Below, piece after piece: positions 18,036-24,500 of a DNA stretch of 43,365 nt; within the stretch, counting starts at the first letter, position 1, and each line of letters begins with the position of its first letter. The DNA lies in contig JAPPHA010000061.1 of the NCBI GenBank assembly GCA_028874915.1, positions 1-43,365 of the forward strand, written 5' to 3'. A program made the position numbers and the translations under genes. The DNA is from Paracoccaceae bacterium. Lineage in GTDB: Bacteria; Pseudomonadota; Alphaproteobacteria; Rhodobacterales; Rhodobacteraceae. The notes beneath the pieces are model-generated. The model made no database searches. It was not told where the DNA came from and saw only the letters and a list, made by a program, of their open reading frames with translations.

Positions 18036-18433
18036 TCCGGCGTGCCTGAACCGCGGATCGCCTCGACCTCGATCTCGACCCGCGCACCGGGAACGACCAG
18101 AGGCGAGCAGATGGTGGTGTTGGCGGGGCGGGTAAAGCCGACGCGATCCTTCAAAACGCCGGAGATTGCCGCCATGTCGTCGGGATCCGGCACAAAGATG
18201 CGGACGCGTACGATGTCGTGCAAACCAGAGCCCGCCTCGACCAGCGCGTTTTCGATTGTGTCGAACGCGGCAGCGGTCTGCGCCCCTGCCCCCTCGACCA
18301 TCTCGCCGGTGACGAAATCGACGCCGATGGTTCCGGAAACGAAAATCCGTTCATCGACCACTACCGCGCGGGCATAGCCCGCCATTTCTTCGTAGACGGA
18401 CCCGCTGAAGACGTGGGTTCGTTTTCCCGCCAT
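18032..18433 (-). CDS. RidA/YjgF family protein
   Basis: A 133-residue stand-alone Rid protein starting at the ATG at 18433 (MAGKRTHVFSG). The longer frame to 18484 would run through the terminator hairpin and is unlikely. It resembles the RidA domain fused to the AKR downstream (EEMAGYARAVVVDERIFVSGT). Rid proteins form trimers with active sites between subunits and hydrolyse enamine/imine intermediates from PLP enzymes. The position of the catalytic Arg is taken by Asn (PANTTI), as in the fused copy, so it belongs to the branches lacking that Arg. Being near PLP and reductase genes it may act on a pathway intermediate. The stop overlaps the SRPBCC start by four bases. Confidence 0.85.
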   Translation of the reverse strand: MAGKRTHVFSGSVYEEMAGYARAVVVDERIFVSGTIGVDFVTGEMVEGAGAQTAAAFDTIENALVEAGSGLHDIVRVRIFVPDPDDMAAISGVLKDRVGFTRPANTTICSPLVVPGARVEIEVEAIRGSGTPE

Positions 18434-18450
18434 GTGCCCATTGCAAACAG

Positions 18451-18476
18451 AAAAAGGGGGCGCCGCGACGCCCCCT
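18451..18476 (-). terminator. Rho-independent terminator after the binding-protein gene
   Basis: On the minus strand an 8-bp stem (18455-18462 with 18469-18476; AGGGGGCG and CGCCCCCT as read on plus) with a 6-base loop is followed directly by five U. It lies 18 bp after the binding-protein stop and 18 bp before the RidA start, so it should lower transcription of RidA, SRPBCC and AKR-RidA relative to the transporter genes. Confidence 0.8.
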
Positions 18477-18493
18477 CGGTTCACGTCAGCCGC

Positions 18494-19747
18494 TCATTCG
18501 TCAAGCATCTTGATCAGTTCGGCGACTTCGGCGGTGCTCAGGTAACCGGTCTCGACATTTTCGTCGCCGTCGAGCTTCCAGGTCATCTTGGGCGCTTGAA
18601 CGTCTCCGTTCTCGTCGAAGGCCAGGGCGCCGGTGGCGCCAACATAGCGGATCGTCTTGCCCTCGGAGAGAAGCGCCTTGGCGCGGGCGATGCCATCAGG
18701 CCCGGGAAAAACCTCGATCCCGTCAGGTGACGTAACGAGGCGAATGTTGTCGCGGATACTGTCGCCTGTGATATCCCCCGAGGCTTCCATCGCCAGAAGG
18801 ACCACGGTCACAGCGTCGTAGACCGAGTGCAAGCCAGGGCCGTTCGGCGGGTTGTCGAAACGCACCTCGAACATCTCGTTGAAACTGTCCACCGAAGGCA
18901 GGCGCGGCTGGGCGCTGTCGTAGCCCTGCATGTTCTGCAGGTATTGGGAGCCCACGGCCTGGAAGTAGTCGTCCGATCGTAGCGAGTTGTTGACAATCAG
19001 GTTATCGGTGCCGCCGAGGGCCAACCATTCACGGGTTATTGTCGCACCATCCACCGGGAAAGCCACGAGGTAGAGCGAATCCGGACTGCCCTCCAGCGCC
19101 TTTGTGACCTCGGCGCGATAGCTTTGCTGACTTTCATTATAGGCCACCATCGCCGTGATCGAGCCACCAAGTTTGGCGATGTCCTGTTCAAACCGTCTGG
19201 CAAGGCCGACGCCGAAATCCGTATTGACGTAAATCACCGCGGTTCGCTCGAAGCCACTATCGGTGACAAGCTTGGCGCCCATCGCCGACTGGCTGCGGTT
19301 GGTGGCGTAGGTGCGGAACCAGTAACCTTCTGTCTTGCCCTCTTCGGCGAGCGCAGTGAAGCTCTCGGACGACGAGCAGCAAGAGACTTGCACAACCTTG
19401 GAAGGCACTGCGACCGAGGTCAGGACCGGCAGGCTGACACCCGAGGAAACGGCCCCGATCAGCGCCTGAACGCCGTCCAGATCGACGAGGCTCTTGGCTG
19501 CATCCACACCGACGGCCGACTGACCCTGCGTGTCACGCAACACGTATTCGACTGGGCAGCCCTGAACGCCACCGGCCTCGTTGAACTGTTCGACCGCAAA
19601 GAGCCCGGTTTCCGCGATCCGCTCGCCGACCTGGCCCATCGGCCCGCTGACGGGCAGGATCGCCCCAAGCTTGATCGGGCAGTCGACCGCGTAGGCTGCA
19701 GTACCGAATGCGACGGCAAATGCCGCCAGTCCCAATTTGCGAAACAT
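18494..19747 (-). CDS. Branched-chain amino-acid-type ABC transporter binding protein
   Basis: A 417-residue periplasmic ligand-binding protein of the LivJ/LivK type (Peripla_BP_6). The N-terminus is a classical Sec signal peptide: MFRK, a hydrophobic core LGLAAFAVAFG, and a likely cut after AYA (residue 20). The mature part begins CPIKLGAILPVSGPMGQVG as usual for this family. Ligand-pocket sections include LIGAVSSGVSLPVLT and VQVSCCSSSESF. A clear Shine-Dalgarno (AAGGAG, 7 bases before the ATG) suggests strong translation. It follows livM by 115 bp and is followed by a terminator. Family members bind branched-chain or aromatic amino acids, amides or aromatic acids; the neighbours suggest an amino-acid-like compound rather than leucine itself. 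Confidence 0.92.
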   Translation of the reverse strand: MFRKLGLAAFAVAFGTAAYAVDCPIKLGAILPVSGPMGQVGERIAETGLFAVEQFNEAGGVQGCPVEYVLRDTQGQSAVGVDAAKSLVDLDGVQALIGAVSSGVSLPVLTSVAVPSKVVQVSCCSSSESFTALAEEGKTEGYWFRTYATNRSQSAMGAKLVTDSGFERTAVIYVNTDFGVGLARRFEQDIAKLGGSITAMVAYNESQQSYRAEVTKALEGSPDSLYLVAFPVDGATITREWLALGGTDNLIVNNSLRSDDYFQAVGSQYLQNMQGYDSAQPRLPSVDSFNEMFEVRFDNPPNGPGLHSVYDAVTVVLLAMEASGDITGDSIRDNIRLVTSPDGIEVFPGPDGIARAKALLSEGKTIRYVGATGALAFDENGDVQAPKMTWKLDGDENVETGYLSTAEVAELIKMLDE

Positions 19748-19798
19748 AGACTTCTCCTTAAGTTAATGCGGCCAGACGGTCTCGTCGGCCCGATTGGA

Positions 19799-19812
19799 CT
19801 GTCAGATGACAG
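19799..19812. promoter_or_regulatory. Inverted repeat upstream of the binding-protein gene
   Basis: CTGTCA and TGACAG with a 2-base spacer (GA) form a perfect 6-bp inverted repeat in the gap between livM and the binding-protein gene, about 50 bp before the latter's start. It could be an operator of a second promoter or a processing hairpin. Confidence 0.3.
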
Positions 19813-19861
19813 CTCTGTTCAATCCATCGATCAAACCCCACAATTTCAGCCTTGTCTACCA

Positions 19862-20809
19862 TTACGACCGCGCATGGCGCGAGACATACAATTCCTCCCC
19901 GATCAGTCCGCGCGGGCGGACAAGCAGAGTAACCACCAGGATAAACCCGATCAGAACCGCCTGCATCGCGCCGCCCTGGGCCTGAATCTCGGACGGGACA
20001 ATGCGCGAGATGACGAAACCGCTCGTCGTCCAGACGCCCCAGACAATCAAAGCGCCCAGGAGTGCGCCCCGGTTGTTGGCGCTGCCGCCTACGATCAGCA
20101 TGGTCCAGATCTGAAAGGTTAGGATCGGCAGAAAGTCCCAGGGGCTGACATAGCCGATGAACGAGACATAGAGGGCGCCTGAGAGACCCATGATCATGCA
20201 GCCGAGAACGAAAGCCTCGAGCCGAACCCGTTCCGGCGATTTGCCGAGCGAGGAGGCGGCGATCTCGTCCTCGCGGATGGCCTTCAGCATCCGGCCCCAA
20301 GGGGATTTCACGATTCGCTCAAGGGCGGCAAAGGTCAGTCCCACGACGACCAGTACCACCAGCAAGTAAAGCGCGTTCTGCGCCAGCGGACCCTCGGCCC
20401 AGGCCTTGGAGGGGTTCGGAATGCCGATCAGGCCGAGCGTGCCGCCGGTCAGGTATTCCCAGTTTAGGCAAACGAGTTGAATGGTCACTGCGATGCCGAA
20501 CGTGGCGACGGCGAGGTATTCGTGGCGGAGTTTCAGTGTCGCCAGGCCGACGATCACTGCGCTGATCCCGGAGGCGATCATCGCGCCGACCAGCCCTGCG
20601 ACGAAGGGCAGTTCGAACCCGCCGAAAACGGCGTCGCGCGACGGTCCTGTCAGAATCGCCATCGTATAGGCACCGATCGCAGTGAAGCCGGCGACACCTG
20701 CATTGAACAGTCCCGTGAAACCCCATTGCAGGTTCAGCCCGAGGACGGCAACGCCGAATATCAGCGACAGGATCAGGAAGAATACGAGATAGGAAACGAG
20801 ACCGATCAT
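19862..20809 (-). CDS. livM: Branched-chain-type ABC transporter permease LivM
   Basis: A 315-residue inner-membrane permease with about nine to ten hydrophobic segments, starting at the ATG at 20809 (MIGLVSYLVFF). The longer open frame upstream is out of register with livH and is a shadow. Family marks: LNLQWGFTGLFNAGVAGFTAIGAYT, KLRHEYLAVATFGIA, and the cytoplasmic EAA-like loop KSPWGRMLKAIREDEIAASSLG that docks on the ATPases. Its start overlaps the stop of livH by four bases. It ends PRGLIGEELYVSRHARS. It pairs with LivH to form the channel for whatever the downstream binding protein captures. Confidence 0.93.
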   Translation of the reverse strand: MIGLVSYLVFFLILSLIFGVAVLGLNLQWGFTGLFNAGVAGFTAIGAYTMAILTGPSRDAVFGGFELPFVAGLVGAMIASGISAVIVGLATLKLRHEYLAVATFGIAVTIQLVCLNWEYLTGGTLGLIGIPNPSKAWAEGPLAQNALYLLVVLVVVGLTFAALERIVKSPWGRMLKAIREDEIAASSLGKSPERVRLEAFVLGCMIMGLSGALYVSFIGYVSPWDFLPILTFQIWTMLIVGGSANNRGALLGALIVWGVWTTSGFVISRIVPSEIQAQGGAMQAVLIGFILVVTLLVRPRGLIGEELYVSRHARS

Positions 20810-21717
20810 CTGGATCGCTCTCCGAATATCCCATCGGGCCGAAAATAGAGGATCGCGAGGATCAGCAGGAACGGAACCGCGGGCTTGTAGGTGGTGGGGA
20901 TGATCATCACCGAGAGGTTTTCCGACAGCCCCACAATCAAACCTCCCAGCACTGCGCCATACAGGCTGCCTGCACCGCCAAGGATTGCCGCAGCAAAGAG
21001 CGGAAGGATCAGGCTGAAGCCGAGCTCCGGCCGAAGTTGTACCGTCATCCCGTAGAGCACCCCGCCCATCGCGGCGCCCGAGGCACCGATAATCCAGACC
21101 CATGTGATGATTCGGTCAACATTGACGCCGCTGACGCGGGCGAGGTCCGGATTCTCGGCGACGCCGCGCATGGCGATGCCGGTACGCGAGCGGGTCATGA
21201 AGAGGTGCAGCGCGATGACCACGATGATGGTCAGACCCAAAAGGAACACCTGATCCGGCATCACGCGGACGTTGCCTGGAAGAAGAATGGCGAATTGCAG
21301 GGCGTTGGAGTAGTAGATCGGGTCCGAACCCCAGATCAGCACCACCAGATGCCGCAGAACCAGCGCCACGCCGAAGCTGGCGAAGACCATCGTCATATGC
21401 CCTGCAGTACGGCTGAGCCGTTCGAAGACGAAGCGGTGCAGGACAAGCGCGATGATCGAGGTGACGACGCTCGCGCAGATCATGGCGAGCAAGAGTGCAA
21501 CGCCGAAGGAGAACGGACCGATGGTGCGGTCGAAAAAACCGCCGAATGAGGCAAAGAACGCCAGGAAGACCAGCGCACCGTAAGCGCCCCAGGTCAGCAG
21601 TTCTGAATGAGAGAAATTCGCAAAGCGCAGCAATTTCATCGTGAAGCTGAGTCCAATCGCGCCAAGCGATACAATGGCGCCGCTCAAAATACCGTCGGCA
21701 ATATGCTGGAGGATCAT
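20806..21717 (-). CDS. livH: Branched-chain-type ABC transporter permease LivH
   Basis: A 303-residue inner-membrane permease of the LivH family, with about eight transmembrane stretches. Visible marks: ADGILSGAIVSLGAIGLS at the N-terminus, SHSELLTWGAYGAL, and the ATPase-contact loop RSRTGIAMRGVAENPDLARVSG, then LGGAGSLYGAVLGGLIVG. It overlaps livF upstream and livM downstream by four bases each, typical for a tightly coupled transport operon. Confidence 0.94.
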   Translation of the reverse strand: MILQHIADGILSGAIVSLGAIGLSFTMKLLRFANFSHSELLTWGAYGALVFLAFFASFGGFFDRTIGPFSFGVALLLAMICASVVTSIIALVLHRFVFERLSRTAGHMTMVFASFGVALVLRHLVVLIWGSDPIYYSNALQFAILLPGNVRVMPDQVFLLGLTIIVVIALHLFMTRSRTGIAMRGVAENPDLARVSGVNVDRIITWVWIIGASGAAMGGVLYGMTVQLRPELGFSLILPLFAAAILGGAGSLYGAVLGGLIVGLSENLSVMIIPTTYKPAVPFLLILAILYFRPDGIFGERSR

Positions 21718-22466
21718 ACCGAGGCCTCCGGTTTTGCCGCGCCGCGCCTCAACCCAAGGAAGATCTCGCCGATCTCTTCATTCGCCAAGAGTTCGGCGGC
21801 GAAGCCCTCAAGCCGGTTCTGTCCCTCGGCCAGGACATAGCCCCGGTCGGACACGCGCAGAGCTGCCTTTGCGTTTTGCTCAACCATCAAGACCGCTGCG
21901 CCGCCCTCGGCCAGCCCGCGCACCAAGTCGAAAAACGCACCCGCCGCCATCGGCGATAGCCCGGCAGTCGGCTCGTCCAGAAGCATCAGCCTCGGTCGGG
22001 TCAAGAGGGCCCGGGCGACGGCGAGGATCTGCCGCTGGCCACCGGAGAGGACCCCGGCCTTGTCGTGCCTTTTGTCCTTCAGGGTCGGGTACATCTCGTA
22101 GATTTCCTCGATCCGCTCCAATGCCGCAGATTTCGATAGCGGTGCGCCGCCCATAATCAGGTTCTCGTGGATGGTAAGGGTCGCGAAGACATTCCCGATC
22201 TGCGGCACGTACCCCACGCCGTCGGCCGGCAGCTTGTGAGCGACGATGCCCGTGATGTCGCGACCATCCAACCGGACGGTTCCGGAAGAGATCTGCACCA
22301 GGCCGGCAATCGCTTTGACCAGTGTCGATTTTCCAGCACCGTTCGGGCCGATCATCGACACGACCTCACCGGCGTCGACATGGGCCGAAACGCCGTGCAG
22401 GATCGGCAGATCGGGGACATAACCCGCGATGATTTCGACCGCCTCCAACGCGTGGTCCCCACTCAT
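21714..22466 (-). CDS. livF: Branched-chain-type ABC transporter ATPase LivF
   Basis: A 250-residue cytoplasmic ATPase. Walker A is GPNGAGKSTLV, the Q-loop region lies at YVPQIGNVFATLT, the ABC signature is LSGGQRQILAVARAL, Walker B is LMLLDEPTAGLSP, and the switch His is replaced in VLMVEQNAKAAL, as is usual for LivF (Q in place of H). It forms a heterodimer with LivG. Four-base overlaps link it to livG and livH. Confidence 0.94.
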   Translation of the reverse strand: MSGDHALEAVEIIAGYVPDLPILHGVSAHVDAGEVVSMIGPNGAGKSTLVKAIAGLVQISSGTVRLDGRDITGIVAHKLPADGVGYVPQIGNVFATLTIHENLIMGGAPLSKSAALERIEEIYEMYPTLKDKRHDKAGVLSGGQRQILAVARALLTRPRLMLLDEPTAGLSPMAAGAFFDLVRGLAEGGAAVLMVEQNAKAALRVSDRGYVLAEGQNRLEGFAAELLANEEIGEIFLGLRRGAAKPEASV

Positions 22467-23230
22467 GGCAGATCTCCCAGATAGGCGTCGAGTACCGCAG
22501 GATCGCGGCGTGCGCCGTCCGAGTCGCCGTCGTAAAGTAGCCGCCCCTGTGCCATCACCAGGATCGGATCGCAGATTGACATCACCACGTCCATGTTGTG
22601 TTCGATGATCAGGAAGGTGTAGCCGCGCGCATTCAGGTCCTCGATCTTGTCGACGAGCGTCATCATCAGGGAAGGGTTCACACCCGCCGCGGGCTCGTCC
22701 AGCAAAATGATTTTCGGATCGGCCATCAGCACCCGCGCCAGTTCCAGAAGCTTAAGCTGACCACCGGAAAGCGTGCTGGCCTGATCAATTCTGACCTGGG
22801 TCAGCCCGCAGAACTCGATGATATCCTCGGCGCGCTCACGGGCCTCGCGTTCCTCGCGCGCGACAGCGCCGGGGCGCAGCCAGTTGTTCCAGAGTCGCTC
22901 TCCTGACTGGCCATGAGGCACCAGCATGACGTTTTCCAGTACCGACATTTCGGGGAAGGGTCGCGGGATTTGAAACGTGCGGGCCAGACCCTCGGTGAAT
23001 ACCCGGTGTGGCGGGCAATTCTGGATCGGGATCGTGTCGAGCAAGACCTCGCCTGCGTCCGGCTTCATCAGTCCCGCCATGGTATTGAAGAGCGTCGTCT
23101 TGCCGGCGCCATTCGGTCCGATCAGCCCGCCAATCACGCCACGCAGTAGCTCGAAGGAGATTGAGTCAACTGCGGTGAAGCCCTGAAAACGCTTGGTAAT
23201 ACCGCGAACCTGCAGGAGCGTATCCGCCAC
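22463..23230 (-). CDS. livG: Branched-chain-type ABC transporter ATPase LivG
   Basis: A 255-residue cytoplasmic ATPase of the LivG type. Walker A is GLIGPNGAGKTTLF, signature LSGGQLKLLELARVL, Walker B KIILLDEPAAGVNP, and switch region LIIEHNMDVVM with the conserved His. The insertion with ARTFQIPRPFPEMSVLENVML is typical of LivG. It starts two bases after the stop of the upstream aldo/keto reductase gene, so the transporter is co-transcribed with that enzyme. Confidence 0.94.
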   Translation of the reverse strand: MADTLLQVRGITKRFQGFTAVDSISFELLRGVIGGLIGPNGAGKTTLFNTMAGLMKPDAGEVLLDTIPIQNCPPHRVFTEGLARTFQIPRPFPEMSVLENVMLVPHGQSGERLWNNWLRPGAVAREEREARERAEDIIEFCGLTQVRIDQASTLSGGQLKLLELARVLMADPKIILLDEPAAGVNPSLMMTLVDKIEDLNARGYTFLIIEHNMDVVMSICDPILVMAQGRLLYDGDSDGARRDPAVLDAYLGDLP

Positions 23231-23232
23231 GG

Positions 23233-24360
23233 TCAGATCCTCTTGCCCTGCAGATCAGCGGCCATTCGGTCGTCGCCTTCGTTGAGGTTGTATTTCATGA
23301 TCCGCCCGTGACGCCCGTTGATATCGCGCTCGAGCCCGTAGACCGGACCGTGTGGGCCCTTTGCCCGGTTGCAGACGGCATCGATTTGGATCCGGTCTTT
23401 GTCGGTCAGCTCCACTTCGAATGCGCGCAGGGTTCGAATCAGCCTGTCAGCGTATCGCGCACCGACGATTCCGGCTGTGATGTCGGGGCTGTCCAGGATC
23501 GCCCTCAGTGCGATGGTCGAGACATCGACCTCGTGGCGGTCGGCCACCGCACGCAGCGCTGTCAGCAGCTCTTGGAACAACGCCCAGCCACCAAATTCCT
23601 CAATGACAAGTCGGTACTTGACCAGGCTTCGGTTCTCGAATTCGAATCCCGGATCGGGCCGGCCAAGCCAGCAATCGGTCAGAAACCCGCCGGCGAGGAC
23701 GCCATAAGCAATAAGGCTGACCCTGTGGTCCTGAGCGAACGTGGCGAAATCGCCCGAGGCGCGCCGGTCCAGGAGCGAATATTGCACCTGCGCCGAGACG
23801 ACATCGGTGACATTGCACAGTTCCGCCAGATGCAAAGTGTCGAAATTCGTCACGCCAATCAGGTTGATCTTGCCCTTGCCGCGCAGAGTGCTCAGATGCC
23901 CCGCGGCTTCGACATGGCCGGGAACGCTGTAATCCCACCAATGGAATTGCACGAGGTCTAGCTGCTCCAGTCCCAGCCGGGCCAGCGACCGGTCGATCCC
24001 CGCTTCGACCTGTGCCAGGGAAACCAATGCCAATTGTTCCCGGTCGGGGACGTATTTGGTATGAATCTTGACCCGGTTCAGTGCGTCCTGTCCGCGGGTC
24101 CGCGCAAGATCGGCCAGGAACCGTCCGATCTTTTCTTCGACACCAGTATAGATATCGGCACAGTCGAACGTCGTGATCCCGGCATCGACGAAGCGAACCA
24201 TATCGGCGATCGCTCGATCCGCATCCACCGGTCCGTGGTCGCCCGACAACTGCCAACCACCCTTAATGATTGTCGAAATAGAATAGCCGGGCCGGAGGAT
24301 GACCTTTGGGACCGCCACAACGCCCCCCGGACACGCGCCGTTCCCCAGATCATCTCCCAT
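23233..24360 (-). CDS. Aldo/keto reductase, first gene of the transporter operon
   Basis: About 375 residues. An NAD(P)H-dependent reductase barrel with the tetrad Asp66, Tyr71 (DCADIYTG), Lys102 (HTKY) and His140 (LVQFHWW), counted from the ATG at 24360. The frame is open to 24399 with two more Met, so the start is uncertain; conservation begins near VPKVILRPGYS. It is clearly paralogous to the AKR part of the fusion at 16160-17620 (QFHWW, IGVTNFD, SLLDRR, LIAYGVLAGGFLTD), but has no RidA domain; its C-terminal 40 residues extend beyond the barrel. It opens the minus operon two bases before livG. The two AKRs may act on related carbonyl intermediates. Confidence 0.88.
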   Translation of the reverse strand: MGDDLGNGACPGGVVAVPKVILRPGYSISTIIKGGWQLSGDHGPVDADRAIADMVRFVDAGITTFDCADIYTGVEEKIGRFLADLARTRGQDALNRVKIHTKYVPDREQLALVSLAQVEAGIDRSLARLGLEQLDLVQFHWWDYSVPGHVEAAGHLSTLRGKGKINLIGVTNFDTLHLAELCNVTDVVSAQVQYSLLDRRASGDFATFAQDHRVSLIAYGVLAGGFLTDCWLGRPDPGFEFENRSLVKYRLVIEEFGGWALFQELLTALRAVADRHEVDVSTIALRAILDSPDITAGIVGARYADRLIRTLRAFEVELTDKDRIQIDAVCNRAKGPHGPVYGLERDINGRHGRIMKYNLNEGDDRMAADLQGKRI

Positions 24361-24500
24361 TTCCCGGTCCCACCGATTTCCCCTGGAAACCATAGCCATC
24401 TCGGTAGAATTGAGAAGGGCCTATCAGGCCAATGCGAAGATGGACCGGGCTCAAGGCTTCGACTAACCTCGCTAGCGACACGCGCTTGCGAGGCCATTCG
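24361..24500. promoter_or_regulatory. Divergent promoter region of the catabolic island
   Basis: About 140 bp between the two divergent operons. It must hold the promoters of both if the chosen starts are right. A short inverted repeat, GGCCT-ATC-AGGCC (24418-24430), sits near its middle and is a candidate operator. I could not pick convincing -35/-10 boxes. No regulator gene lies beside it. Confidence 0.45.

Noticed and set aside
19862-21103. Long form of livM with 98 extra N-terminal residues
   Set aside because: The extra part overlaps livH in another frame, is rich in Arg and unlike a membrane protein; the ATG at 20809 gives the normal start and a four-base overlap.
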